A stretch of DNA of 64,000 nucleotides from Agrypnia vestita (taxonomy: Eukaryota; Arthropoda; Insecta; Trichoptera; Phryganeidae). The stretch lies in assembly GCA_016648135.1 (NCBI GenBank), contig JADDOH010010298.1, positions 55,288 through 119,287 on the forward strand, given 5' to 3'. Below, piece by piece: positions 1 through 11,519 of this stretch. Both the position numbers and the translations under genes were made by a program. Under the pieces are notes generated by a model. It was not told the origin of the DNA. It was given only the letters and a program-made list of their open reading frames with translations, and ran no database searches. Position 1 is the first letter of the stretch, and each line of letters opens with the position of its first letter.

Positions 1-489
1 CGGGAACAAAGGAAAAAAAACATTAAAATCATGCTACGAAAACACATTTTGATTTACACAACCCAAAATTTAAAAAATGGAGATATAGAAATTCTAGCAT
101 TTTAAATTATAATTTTAAAAGTACCATTTTGGCGTTATCCGTTGTTCACGCGATTTGGTATTTATAAAATGCATTCTATTTATGGGTATATCTTCCATTA
201 CTTTTTTTAGTTTACGAGTTTACGAGGCATTGTAAGATATATTTGTATAAATTACCGAACGCGTCATCTTCGACGTGCGTCGGTTCGTTTATGTTCATCG
301 GACAACTGGTCAAAATATATAATAATCTTTTAACACTTTTTTTAAATTTTAATTAATTGAAAATCTTGAGTATAAGGAATAATTTAAATACGAAATATCT
401 ATATGGGAGTATTGACATTGTATGTGAGTAAGATCCTTGTCAATGTATGGAGGGAAATTCGTCCGGAAAGCTGGTAACATCGATCAAAG

Positions 490-625
490 AGTCTTTTATT
501 ATTCTTTATTTACCTCAAAAAGCAACTTTCTACTTTCGTCTTCAATGCGACCGAGTAATTTAATCATTTATTCTTCTGAAGTAGCGATTGTATCGTCCGC
601 GTACCTGAGATTGAAAATTCAGTTT
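490..625 (-). pseudogene. Decayed LINE reverse transcriptase piece with a YADD box
   Basis: On the - strand the sequence reads NLRYADDTIATSEE, a stop, then MIKLLGRIEDESRKLL. This is the YADD catalytic block of RTE-type reverse transcriptases followed by the usual helix. Only about 45 codons can be read and a stop interrupts them. Confidence 0.6.
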
Positions 626-937
626 CCTTTTATTAGAGAATAAATTGATAAACGTGTTTTCAAAAGAAATGGTAAAATATTTAGAAAAACTGTAAATGTA
701 CAGTGCATGAGAGTAGAGGAAATTCACCAAATATGGAATAGTATCCTAATACGGAATACCTTGATTTCTCCGAAAATATAACTTTGAAACGCAGCACACG
801 ACCATCCTCTATTTCATTGGCTTTTTTAACTATCGCACTCACACCATCGTGTCAGTTGCGCGAACGCTACGCGTGTGGCAGGCATGTTTTGTCTTGTCAT
901 GACGCAGAAAATTTTAAAAGAATGTAATAAATGAGTA

Positions 938-1071
938 CAGTAGCCGGCAAACATCTTGAAATTCTGCGGCGTAGTGGGGGGACGTTTGCGCATCTACCTT
1001 TCCACCAACGAGACCCAAATTTCGTCTTCTGCGCATTCCCCCACTTAGCCAAAGAATTTTGCCGGCAACTG
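938..1071. mobile_element. MITE (134 bp) with TA target duplication
   Basis: CAGTAGCCGGCAAA at 938 and the complement of CAGTTGCCGGCAAA ending at 1071 are flanked by TA on both sides, as in Tc1/mariner-type MITEs. Further inverted similarity includes GTGGGGG and TGCGCA blocks. The overlapping small frames on both strands are therefore not genes. Confidence 0.7.
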
Positions 1072-1781
1072 TATTGTCGGTTATTATGTATGTATACACA
1101 CGTGTGTGATGAATCACCTGTTTCTATAGATTTTTTTTATTATTTTTATTTTTAATTCTAAGATGATTTAAATGCTACGCGGGAAAAATTGAGCTAAACC
1201 CACCTGGCGGAGTATTGGAGCTACAAAAAATTTGGGAATGATGAAACGCTAGTATTGGGAGGGAGTTAGTAGCGATTGATCGGATATAGGCTACGGGCAG
1301 TCACTATTTAATTCTTATAAATCATATTAATCTTGTGGTGAAGGCTAGAATTATAGGTAAAACCGTGTTTGGTACAAATGGTTGACGATCGGTGACATCC
1401 GAGCGGTCCACATGTTCTCCCCATAAAATTGTTCTCCCCATAAAATATATTGGTTTTCAGAGATTTGGATCGCGGTTATTGCGTTTTGGACTATTAAAAA
1501 ACCGATTAACGTCTACTCCAAGGTGACGATGATATTGACATTTCCACGAGGTTTCTGAATTATGGGCTTTTTGCTGGATTTTTGAAACCGGTTAAGGGGC
1601 GTAAATCGTCATCTCAAGTGGATTCCCACGCAACAGAGATGCGGAATATAAGCAAAAGTAAGGAAGGCAGGTCCTAATTAGGGGATCGCGAGAGGAAAGC
1701 GCCCCATCAATAATTTATAGGAATTGGCCGTGAAGCACAGATTAAACGTATAAGATGTACCAGAGGGGTGACCTTAACTGA
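1072..1781. other. No recognised feature
   Basis: Moderately GC-balanced DNA with the doubled phrase GTTCTCCCCATAAAAT near 1412-1446. No coding frame, element end or RNA gene is recognised. Confidence 0.4.
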
Positions 1782-1990
1782 GCGAATAATGATTTATTTT
1801 CGTTTCGCGGGAGTCGGATAACGTAGGCAGATAGGAAAGTTCACTATAATTCCATTATATTTATCTGTAGACTGACGCTCTATCGAGAAGCGAATAATGA
1901 TTCATTTTCGTTTCGCGGGAGTCGGATAACGTAGGCAGATAGGAAAGTTAACTATAATTCTATTATATTTATCTGTAGGCTAACGCTCTT
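1782..1990 (+). repeat. Tandem duplication, 108-bp period
   Basis: GCGAATAATGATTTATTTTC at 1782 and GCGAATAATGATTCATTTTC at 1890 start two units that match through TCGCGGGAGTCGGATAACGT and ATATTTATCTGTAG. Confidence 0.9.
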
Positions 1991-2617
1991 CAGGCTTTTA
2001 CAACAGATAGGTAATTGCGCAATGACGGTATATATAGTTAGGAAAGGGATAACGATAACGTGTAAGCATATTAATGGCACAACAAGAAAAGAAAATACGC
2101 AAATATAGATACAATATATTAACTATGTAATCACTACAAACCTGTCCGACATTAGCGTAGTTTCATCAGAACGGGTAACGTGTATACGATTGGCTATTCT
2201 AGCTCAGATTTCGCCGGGTTTGGTAGTAATAACCCACAAAACATAATTGGAACAAGTGTATCTAGATAAAAATATTGTAAATAAAATAATATGAATTTGC
2301 GGCCCATATACACACGAAATAAAAGGATAAAGCGTATGGGGATCTTATGGATGGATGGATAAATGAAACAAATATATATAGGAGTAAATGCAAGTAAAAA
2401 GCAAGTATATAAGTACCAAAAACATAGGAGAACATAGTGTGATAGAAATTCAAAGACGGGAGGAACAATAATGTGAAGTGGAACGGATATAGCAAGAGCA
2501 TGTAATAATGATATACGTACAAATACAGACAACTACTTGAGACCGATTCGACAGATACTAGCAATCTTTCAACACACCTCTAAGAACATGGTGAGTAGTA
2601 TATAGTTATCAGCGGAG

Positions 2618-3110
2618 GCGTCCAGTACCTTGGCAATAAATAAGCACTGAATTGATCCGACGCCTTGCCTGCGGCACTGGAGGTTTATTTATTATTTGTT
2701 TTATTTATTTTCATTTATTGGTTTTCTTACAGCCATATAATTAATCAATCTTGAAAAAAAAAAACAATAATTGATGTACAGAGTTTTGGGCCAATTACGC
2801 GAAAACACATACATACAATCGATAAAAGAATAATAAAAACATGTCCAATAGTGGGTTGTGTGAGTGTGTATCTGTGTGTTTATTTATTTGTTTATTTATT
2901 TTGTTTTGGGAAAAAAATTAAAAGCAAAACGATCTTAAAAATCTTCCACTGAATTTAAAAATTTACTTTAACTTACATTAATAGTTTATTGTATTATAGC
3001 GAATAGTACTCTTCCAGTATTATATTGTTCGAGAATATTCACTGTTTATGTAACATAGTTATTTTGTGGATCAATCTTACTGCCAATAAAAATAATAATA
3101 AATGGTTACA
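2618..3110 (+). repeat. Older LINE-type 3' end, interrupted by a younger LINE stub
   Basis: The outer sequence matches 54863-55060 (CTTGCCTGCGGCACTGGAG, then TTGTATTATAGCGAATAG, CTCTTCCAGTATTATATTG and CTTACTGCCAATAAAAAT). It is split by the insertion at 2690-2983. Confidence 0.6.
2690..2983 (-). mobile_element. 5'-truncated LINE 3' UTR (family A) with target duplication
   Basis: The sequence is the complement of the 3' UTR at 4740-5010: TTGGTTTTCTTACAGCCATA, CAGAGTTTTGGGCCAATTAC, a TG-rich tract, and ATCTTCCACTGAATTTAAAA. GTTTATT occurs on both sides (2683-2689 and 2984-2990), a 7-bp target duplication. No coding part remains. Confidence 0.75.
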
Positions 3111-3995
3111 AATTAATATATAGACGACATGGCTACGTGAGCCCTGGGTACAACCGGAGAACTTCAATGTTTAAATTCCGCAACGGAGGGACCTAATACG
3201 TCCCTGTGCGCGGGGGGCCGCGGGCGTAAGACAGGATTCATTGGGTGATCCACGAGAAAAGATCGCCCAAAATTAATTTAAAATTAGGTAATTTAAAATT
3301 AGTACCTTTGGACGATTGTTATATCTTGGTATGCAGTGTGTACATGGTGAGTGTAGGGAAATTGATACCATGATATAGCGGCCAAGAATCGTTAAATTTC
3401 CGATAAAGACGAGTGAAAATACGAGGGAACGGGACATGATAATGGTAGATAGTGAAGAAACATCAACTATGATTAGGGAAGTACCCGATAGATTGTGGTT
3501 ACGGTTGATCAAACGACAATATGGACCGAACTTAGAAATTAAATATTAAAAATTAATTATCGCGCTTGCGAAGCGAATTTAAATCGTCCGAAGCCACCGA
3601 GTCCGCCCCAAAACATAAGGTAGAGACAGCAACAGAAAGGTGGAGTCAACTGACGGCTGTGAGTGGTATCAGGGTTGTGGACCGCCAAAATAGACCTTAG
3701 TAGGCGGAATTCTGATATCAGGGACGGCATAGATTAGTGAAACCAAAGAGGCTGAATATGGGCCGTTTTCCCGCGAGGGAGGTTTTAAAATGTTAAGACA
3801 GAGCAGTTTTTCGGCAGTTGGGTGGACGTCTACGGAGGTGCGAAATCCGCGTCGGTTGTTTTTTTGAGTGATAGTTACCGTCGACTTAGAGTGTCCCAGT
3901 GTTTGAAAATTATAGTTTAGCTTCAAGTGAAGGTGGTGCACGGGTAATTATACTCTTCGACATTGTTGATTGCTCACGATAAAAGAAAAGGGGGG
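3111..3995. other. No recognised feature
   Basis: It contains a GC-rich patch (GCGCGGGGGGCCGCGGGCG near 3208) and a 90-codon - strand frame at 3669-3941 that resembles no known protein. Possibly old retroelement DNA. Confidence 0.35.
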
Positions 3996-4330
3996 TACGG
4001 GTTTGATTTTATTTTATAAAGGGTAATTAATTTGGCATATTAGAACTTCGGAAATTACTGCGCTTTATTAAGTTGATTAGTCCGGCATATATAGAACTGA
4101 TATTTGCAGATCTCCGGAAACTAGCTGTGCGTTATAAAGATACCTATTTTATGCTAAACACGCGGGAAATTGTTAATAAGTCTTATAAAAATACCTATCT
4201 TATGCTAAATACGCGAGGTCTTGTTAAAAGGGTTTTAACTCAGAGTACGGGTTTGATTTTATTTTATAAAGGTAATTAATTTGGCATATCAGAACTTCGG
4301 AAATCACTACGTTCTATAAAGTTAATTATT
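3996..4330 (+). repeat. Nested direct repeats
   Basis: GTACGGGTTTGATTTTATTT through AGAACTTCGGAAAT occurs at about 3997 and 4246. Between the copies a 51-bp unit (TTATAAAGATACCTATTTTA...) is doubled at about 4132 and 4183. Confidence 0.85.
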
Positions 4331-4344
4331 TTTATCGTCTTACT

Positions 4345-5011
4345 AGGTTCACAGAATAACATGCAGACCCTAACTCGTCGAAGAAACATAGCTGACGCGG
4401 TGATGCTATTCAAAATAACACACAATCTAGTTGATAGTCCGGAACTTCTTCAACGAATATCTTACCACATCCCAACTCGCAATAACAGACATTCACCTAC
4501 TTTTCATCTCCCCTTTTGTAAGACCAACTCAAAACAAAACTCCTTTATGTACAGATCCACAAATTCATTTAACACAAACTATCACCACATTGACATTTTC
4601 AACGCAACAATAAGAAACATAAAACAAACAATATCTACACTACCGCACCCAAACTAATTTGTACATTATATCTTCCCTTCTACTCCCGTCCCACATTCCC
4701 CTCCACCCTCTCCATTCGCTATTAATGTATGTTAAAGTAAATTTTTAAATTCAGTGGAAAATTTTTAAGATTGTTTTGCTGTTAACTTTTCCCAAAACAA
4801 AATAAATAAATAAATAAACACACAAATACACACACTCACACAAACTCACTATTGGACATGTTTTTTCTTATTTTTTATCGATTGTATATATGTGTTTTCT
4901 TGTAATTGGCCCAAAACTCTGTACATCAATTATTGTTTTTTTTTCAAGATTGATTAATTATATGGCTGTAAGAAAACCAATAAATGAAAATAAAATAAAA
5001 ATAAAAATAAA
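4345..5011 (+). mobile_element. 5'-truncated non-LTR retrotransposon (family A): C-terminal coding end plus 3' UTR
   Basis: A frame at 4361-4657 reads RRNIADAVMLFKITHNLVDS, then ISYHIPTRN and YHHIDIFN. This is the C-terminal tail that follows the reverse transcriptase in Jockey/CR1-type elements (R.i.DavmLfKilh...D.pelL..i.f.vP.R). It is followed by a 3' UTR shared with 2690-2983 and 12036-12300, ending in (AATAAA)n. No catalytic motif is present. Confidence 0.8.
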
Positions 5012-5437
5012 AATATTCAAATTAGATGAAATCAACTCGATTTTTCATGAAATAAATAAGAAAACGATGGTCTTGACATCATAAAACACAGCAAAAAAAA
5101 TTAAATTCTGTAGAATGTAGGTGACGCACTGGCTTAATCCGACAGCAACGCCTCAGTATGTTTGCTTTAGTGCTATTATTTTTTGACAAACTGATACTAC
5201 CCCGCTACGCCACGCTATTCCGCTAAACCCCACTCTCCCCTTTTAATATTTCTTTCAATACTAATAATAGTCGTACGTGTGTATTGAATTATTTTTAAAA
5301 TCCTCTTACATAAAAGTCATGAACATTTGATAAGCCAGAGAATAATCTTTTCTCAGAGAGCTCGGATCTTTATCGTTACCAAGAGATTTCTCCATCATCC
5401 TCTGCGTAATGCTACTTCTAATTCTTTTTTTTAAATA

Positions 5438-5605
5438 ATGATGCAAACACGAAATACGTGTCGAATCAATATTTTTACTATTTTAAAAACAAGCTAATCG
5501 CTTAACATGAAAATAAGATTAACTTGCTGATGTCTGGAATGGGGCTCAAACCATCAACCACCAGATCACTAGGCGTGCGTCATGACATTACACCAACAAG
5601 CAACT
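5438..5605 (-). mobile_element. tRNA-derived SINE, diverged
   Basis: The complement contains GCTTGTTGGTGTAATGTCAT (box A), GGTTGATGGTTTGAGCCCC (degenerate box B) and the family body ending CACGTATTTCGTGTTTGCAT. Confidence 0.75.
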
Positions 5606-6029
5606 CAAATTCTTGATCCCACTTTTCTTGTAAATATCCAGCTTTTCTTTGTACAATAAAGTTCCTTCCTGAAGGTATTTCTAAGAAATAATGCTTCAGT
5701 AGACGTTCTGCTGTCATCTCTAATATGTTCTCTAGCAAGATTAGCTGATATTTTTCTAACAAAAGAAAAGAGGGTCAATTTTCATGGAATTATTAACTGT
5801 AAGGGGATGAACATCGACTTGAAACCTTAAATCATTTCTTCTTTAGTAAATTTACTTTGAGACGAACAAATATTTCCATTTTCCAATACATGACAGTACG
5901 TCATGATTGTAGAACAATCACAGATGTGCAAAAAATTCCATTTTTACTTTTTTGGATCGTTAAAAAGTAAAAAAAAGAAGCCATCAAATGGTATATAAAA
6001 AGTGTATTTTTTTTTCATTAATTATTATT

Positions 6030-6692
6030 TAGAATTTAATCATCAAAGCTAATAACGTTTGTCTTATCAAAGCTAAAAACATCTGACATTTTAGAAATAT
6101 ATTAAATTACTGTAAGTTGTTATATGTTTTAATTCGTCTTTAATTGTTAAGATCATCATTCGCTAAAAATAATGTAAGAGGAAAAGATAAGATAAAACGA
6201 AAAGAAAATTCAAATGGAGCGAAAGAGATATTTTTAGAGATTTTTGACAAATACTTTTCTAGACATGTTTCATTATCAGTCAATCAATTATTTAATTAAA
6301 TAATGGTAAACTTAATTTACAAAGAAAGGGAATAAAATAAAAACTTGGTTTTTATGGGTTATTACTCCCTTTCTTTTAAATCGTAGCGTCTGCTCTCTCG
6401 CTTGCTTGCTTGTCTGTCGAAAAAACCTTAGATCGATTTTTAATCATTTTCCCGTGATCCAATCGAGCTGAAACTATGCATTCAGACTCGTGGCGATAAT
6501 AAAAATGATCTAACATATTTTAGTTTAAAATTATTAATAATTAGAGTATAATTTTGGAATTTTCGAAATTTAATGTTTTTTTCAAATTGGAATCAATACA
6601 AATGAGTAATGACTCCGACGCGTGCAGTAGGCACGAAATCTAATTCAATGAGAAAGGTAGTATAATAAAAACTTGGTTTTTATGGGTTAGTT
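6030..6692. repeat. Two partial copies of the 40295 MITE, head to tail
   Basis: AAACATCTGACATTTTAGAA and TTTTAATTCGTCTTTAATTG (about 6070-6150) and CCCGTGATCCAATCGAGCTG (6450) match the complement of the element at 40295. AACTTGGTTTTTATGGGTTA appears at both 6343 and 6670, marking two copies of the same end. Confidence 0.6.
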
Positions 6693-6699
6693 TTTTTTA

Positions 6700-6857
6700 A
6701 ATTGAGATGCGAACAGGAAAAGTGTCGTTTTAATATTCTTACTAATTTTAAACTCTTGCTATGAAAATAGGACTTATTTGCTGGTGTCTTAGAATGATAC
6801 TCAAACCACCGACTAACCAGATCACGGGCGAGTCATGACCAACAAGTTACTCACCTT
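6700..6857 (-). mobile_element. tRNA-derived SINE, diverged
   Basis: The complement carries GGTTAGTCGGTGGTTTGAG (box B region) and TTTTCATAGCAAGAGTTTAA, AAATTAGTAAGAATATTAAA. Same order as the other copies, with box A shortened. Confidence 0.7.
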
Positions 6858-7376
6858 GAAGTGCCATGACCAAAAAATTGACCTTTAGCAGCGCAATTTT
6901 CTTGATGTGTACGTTTTCAGTTATTAAAAAGTAGGGACCCACGCAAAATATATGAAATTGGCGATCCTTAGACAATGGAGTACCTGTTGAATAAATATAT
7001 GACAGAATGATTTAAACAGCGATATTATATTCAAAACGCAACCAACAACGCCCTGAATATTTGCTTCGTTATTTCATTCAAGGAACTGTGTCATAAAAAA
7101 GCTCTTTGTCTTTAGGACTGAGATCTCTGAGATGAGACACGAGGCTGCATCGCAAATAAAATAATAAATTCAACATTTTCATGACGAAAGGGAGAGTGCG
7201 GGTCTCGAACATCCCTTATTTTTTCAAGTCCTCTCCCGTTTGTTCCAGAAAATAAAATGTGTACGCGCGTGTTACAGCGGAAACTTATTGCAACTGGGAG
7301 ATTAGCAAGAAAGTGCAAATTTTACAGATCAGTCGGATATAATATCATTAATTAAGATAAATTATAGATGTCTCAC

Positions 7377-7942
7377 TCTCAGAAGTCAGAAGTGAGCGCA
7401 AATCGCTGATTTTTCCGCCTACAAAAGCAAATAAAATCCAAACTGCTGTCCAGAAACACCAAGATATTAGTGTACAAAACGCTTATTAGGCCAGTGCTCA
7501 CGTACGCAGCTGAGACGTGGGTAATAACTAAGAGGAATGAGCGAGCACTGGACGTTTTTGAAAGGAAAATTTTGAGGCCTATCTTCGGACCGGTTCTAGA
7601 AAATGGACTTTGGCGCAGACGTTACAACAATGAGCTCTATACTCTGTTTAAGGAGCCAAACGTCACAAAATTTATAAAACTAGGAAGACTTCGGTGGCTG
7701 GGTCATGTGGAGAGAATGTCCGAGCATCAAGCACCAAAGTCCCTGCTGAACTCAAGGCCAATAGGGCGAAGGAGCTTAGGAAGGCCAAAATTAAGATGGA
7801 GTGACAACGTCCTTAAAGATATCTCTGCCTTAGAGCTTCGAAACTGGAGAGAGCTGGCACTAGACCGAGATGAGTGGAGGAAAATTATTGAGGAGGCCAA
7901 GACCCACCAAGGGTTGTAGTGCCAAGAATGATGATGATGACG
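7377..7942 (+). mobile_element. 5'-truncated LINE insertion (566 bp) with a 13-bp target duplication
   Basis: ATAGATGTCTCAC occurs at 7364-7376 and 7943-7955, exactly flanking this segment. The segment is coding from about 7434 and ends in an (ATG)n tail after the stop. The host site is a copy of the foldback family found at 10594-11519. Confidence 0.88.
7434..7919 (+). pseudogene. LINE polyprotein C-terminal region, intact frame but truncated
   Basis: About 160 codons read through without a stop: SRNTKILVYKTLIRPVLTYA, AAETWVITKRNERALDVFER, KLGRLRWLGHVERM and GRPKLRWSDNVLKD. This is the thumb/C-terminal end of insect non-LTR polymerases (the YG-EtWtl...FERkiLR...GH..RM...GRP..RW pattern). 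The polymerase active site lies upstream and is absent. Clade not assigned; the ATG-repeat tail resembles RTE-type elements. The intact frame implies a recent insertion. Confidence 0.85.
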
Positions 7943-8697
7943 ATAGATGTCTCACAGAGTCAAATATATTTGTACGGGAAATCGTGTCTGGAATTCTCTA
8001 TTGGGCGTCCATAGGGCTTACGACCTGTCATGTCTGATTTAAGTGGTCACTTAACACAATGCAGCATTCATCAATCAATCACGGCACAACTGACTGACAA
8101 ATATATTCTGTTAAAAACACACTTTTTTGGGTACACCAATGTCACGCATACGCGGGGGTGAGAGGTGAATTGAAACTCCTAAATCTTTTAAACATTTATT
8201 TTATGAAAAAATCACTGGATATGAAAGTAACTAGGGCACTATTCCGTAATTTGCATTATTAAGCTGTTTCTTATCATTGATACGCTTACTTGAAATATTC
8301 CGCACGCAGATAGTTACTCTGGTACTTTTAATCGTACGTTAATCGCCCGCTTCGTTCTTTCTGTGGTGCTCGCTGGCTTTTAAAAGAAACTATTTTTTTG
8401 GTATTCGCAGCCGCGCAAAATATAAGATCCTAAACTTCCAGTTGCTTTAAGAAACACAATCGCGTTTTCCTTCAATTTTCAGGTTTTTCTAAAATTACAG
8501 GATTCGTCTTAAAATTTCCGAGCTGTATTGAGTATTTCAGTGCATCTAAATAGATTTTCTCTTTAACCACCTCGCATCCTGCGATTTAGAGTAATGCATT
8601 AGCACGTTTAACAACCATTATTTTTATTTCAGCGTTTATTTTTAACCCAATAGCTCGAGGACATTTATTTGAAGTTAAATTTCTATTTTATAGTTAA

Positions 8698-9218
8698 CTA
8701 GCTGATCGTACCCAGCGTTGCACGGGTTAAGAATTAACTTGAAAGTAAATTTGCGGAGGTAAACAAAGGTTCCATTGTTTTGCCTCTAATTAAAACAATG
8801 TTTCCAATTGATCAAGGCTGGGATAGATATGCATGTCTAGGGTAGAAAGATGGCTTTTTTTCCGTCGGGAATATGTAAGCAAAATTTGGGTCCAATCGGT
8901 CAAGCGGTGTAGATTTGTAAAGAACATATATCTGGGGGAGTAGATGGGTTACAGAGGGAAGGGTAAATATCGCCTATGTTGCCCGCCGGCTCCTAAAGAA
9001 GAAGTTAGCAAATTTTGAGGACGATCGGTCGAACGGTACAGATTTGCATCGAAAATATATCAGAGGGTGGGGAAGGGATAAAAGTGGAGGGGGAAACGTC
9101 ATCTATGTTACCCGTCGGGTCATGAAGCATAAATATGCACATTTTGAATCGAATCGGACAAACTGTGTAGATTTGTGTAGAGAACAGACAGACAGGCATT
9201 GAGTTTTATAGGTTTAGA
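8698..9218 (-). mobile_element. Non-autonomous Helitron (521 bp)
   Basis: On the - strand it starts TCTAAACCTATAAAACTC after an A and ends with CAGCTAG before a T. This fits Helitron rules: 5' TC, 3' CTRR, insertion between A and T, no target duplication. The 3' end contains a short GC-rich inverted repeat (ACCCGTGC...GCTGGGT). The internal frames are not coding. Confidence 0.7.
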
Positions 9219-9582
9219 TTCTACTTGTATACAAACCGCGAATGCCTTTTTCTTAGTTATTTTTCAACTTTGTGAGTAAATTAAATCAACGTTGTATTGA
9301 GGTTACGGAGAGAAACAGCAGGTAAAACATTCGAATGTTCTTCAGAAAGTTGTGAGTCAGTTTTGAATCTTCCAGTACAAATTCTTTTTATAGTTGGTTC
9401 ATTCGTGAAGGGAAGATTTTATGAAGTACTATAACGAGGATCTTGAAGATAAGTGCACCGAATGAGTGAACCTACCTAGTTACTTCACCGAGCGGACATA
9501 AACATTATGAACTTTAACATAAAAACTCACAAAGGCTTACGAGGTAGGCGGGGAGATTGGATGGGAGAAAACATCATTATAT

Positions 9583-10174
9583 TGTAACGAGGCTAAAAAG
9601 AATCACCCATGTCAAGGGACAGTTGTTTGAAATGATCACAACACTACCGAAGATTCCAGAACGGCCTAGCGTAATCTACGTCTTACGGGAGGGGCATCGA
9701 GAAACATCTACCAAAACCTGGAAGCCACGAGAAAGTTCTCGTTAACACTGGAAACGTCTGGAGGTTTCGATATCAGCATTAGTCAATACAAATAGCACCG
9801 CTCACGGGAGTACGTACGGTTGTTATTTTTGGGCGCGCTTGACAGTGGCACAGAAGCGAACGCAGCCGCGAGTTGCGAAGGTCAGGGGGGCCAAGCGAGC
9901 GGTAATTAGACAGCGAGTACTCTGTAAAGTTCTTACGTTGCGAAATTAACCGAAGCGAAATAATACGTGCGGAAATGGGATGGAATATTCTATTGAATAG
10001 TGAATAAAGTGTTAAAGCGATTTTAAAGTGTTAAAGCGATTTTAAAGTGTCTATTTGCTATAAGTGAGTGATAATTTTACGAAATAGTTTCATTTAAAAA
10101 ATAGCGTTTAGTCAAATAGTGTTAAGTGACTTTGTACGTTTCATTAATTCCTCCCGCAGCCACGACACGGGACA
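9583..10174 (+). mobile_element. Solo LTR (592 bp) with a 4-bp target duplication
   Basis: The segment begins TGTAACGAGG and ends CACGGGACA, the TG...CA termini of LTRs. ATAT lies directly on both sides (9579-9582 and 10175-10178). There is no primer-binding site, polypurine tract or coding region nearby, so it is a solo LTR left by recombination, probably of a Ty3/gypsy-type element (inference from 4-bp duplication). It is GC-richer than its flanks, and its front half carries heat-shock-like motifs. A 19-bp unit GTGTTAAAGCGATTTTAAA is doubled at about 10009-10048. Confidence 0.72.
9650..9790 (+). promoter_or_regulatory. Cluster of heat-shock-element-like motifs and TATA-like box in the LTR
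   Basis: GATTCCAGAAC (TTCnnGAA) at about 9653 and the perfect palindrome ACGAGAAAGTTCTCGT at about 9728 (GAAnnTTC) are accompanied by further GGAA/TTCC units. TACAAATAG at about 9786 is a weak TATA-like match. The arrangement resembles an HSF-driven promoter; it is inferred from motifs only. Confidence 0.45.
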
Positions 10175-10593
10175 ATATTATATATAAACATCATCGAATA
10201 TCTTACCCCGCTGTCACTGCTCCCAAGGACTAATGAAATATTTTCATAATTTTCGTAATTAATTATATTTAATATCCGTGCTACGTGTTCTCGATATTGT
10301 TTAATGGAATGGAATGGATTAATGAATTATTTTCGTAATTCGTAATTTATTACATGAAATAATCAAGCTATGTGTTTTCGATATTGTTTTATTAAATGGA
10401 AGCATGGACGCTACATTACCGAAGTATTGATAAGGCGACTTACAGCATGTGGGATATGAATCTACAGATGAATACTCAAAATAAGCTCGATGGGCAGAGT
10501 TACGAATATGGTTTGGGTGAATAAAGAAGAATAAGTAAATAAAACAATAAAAATCTGAAAAATTCACTGTCTCGAACATGTTATGAGACAATT

Positions 10594-11519
10594 TAGATAA
10601 ATTATAGAAGTCCCTCAGAGATGAGCAGTAAAAATGAAGTAAACTATTTTTTATGAGAAACATGCATGAAAGTCTTTTTATAGGATGGCCCAGGGCTTAT
10701 GATCCTGTATAAACTTGCTTAAGTGATCACTCTACATAGTGCAACATTCACCAATTCCATCATAAGAGAATCCACACAGTATCACGAATTCTATGTATGT
10801 TCCAAATCTAAAAATCTTTCATTTACTTAATGTAGTATTTTCTCGTGAACTAGTGTACATAGATTTCACAGCTGGTAATGATATCGCTATATTTTAACGT
10901 GGAGTATAAAGCAATATTACTTTTAATGTATATATGATATCGTCGCCGTGTATATAATTAATCCTATGTGCCGTTTTAGTACATTCTGAGATAAACGAAT
11001 GAAACTGTTTTAAAAAAATTTCACAGACTAGATTTGTAAAAAATATTTTATATAATTACTTGGCAGACTTTCCAAATGAACGGCAATGTTTTTTTAGTAG
11101 ATCTCTCTTATTTATATAAAAAATTGACAAATTGATTCGTTCATCTCAGAATGTACTAAACGGCACATTGGCTTTATTATACCTATATATAGCGACGATA
11201 TTCTTTCGAATTATTCATAGTTTCTTCAAATAAACGAAAGGTTTCCAGATTTATAACATATTATGTAGGACTTTCAAACATGTAATAATGTGTGGATGTT
11301 TTTACGGTGGTATTTTGAACGTTGCATTATGCATAGTGATCACTCAAGCTAGCTCATTTCAATTATATTTAAATTTCTTTCTAGTCTCTAAACCATTTTA
11401 GCCAAGCATACCCTGAAAAAATATGATCGTAAGCCCCAGACCATTAAATTAAATAAAAAGACTTTCTTGCATGTTTTTCATGTAAATAGTTTCGTCTCTG
11501 TGAGGCTACTTTTTATCTT
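10594..11519. mobile_element. Foldback element, family 1 (arms about 400 bp)
   Basis: The left arm (10594-11000) and right arm (11135-11519) are diverged inverted copies. Paired landmarks: CATGCATGAAAGTCTTTTTA with the complement near 11455-11480; GGGCTTATGATC with GATCGTAAGCCC; AAGTGATCACTCTACATAGT with the complement of AGTGATCACTATGCATAATG; and GTGCCGTTTTAGTACATTCT (10968) with its complement at 11146. The spacer is about 134 bp. No coding potential. Pieces of the same arm occur at 7350-8095 and 29846-30195. Confidence 0.75.

Larger units (their letters stand above)
7350..8095 (+). mobile_element. Foldback family 1 arm, interrupted by the LINE at 7377
   Basis: After removing the LINE insertion, the sequence AGATAAATTATAGATGTCTC...CCATAGGGCTTACGACCTG...TTAAGTGGTCACTTAACACA matches one arm of the element at 10594. 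Confidence 0.65.

Noticed and set aside
931..1155. Frames on both strands at 914-1155
   Set aside because: They span a MITE with TA duplications; open only by chance.
2194..2564. 112- and 100-codon - frames rich in Tyr/Phe/Leu
   Set aside because: Low-complexity translation of ATA/AAA-rich DNA; two overlapping frames look equally open.
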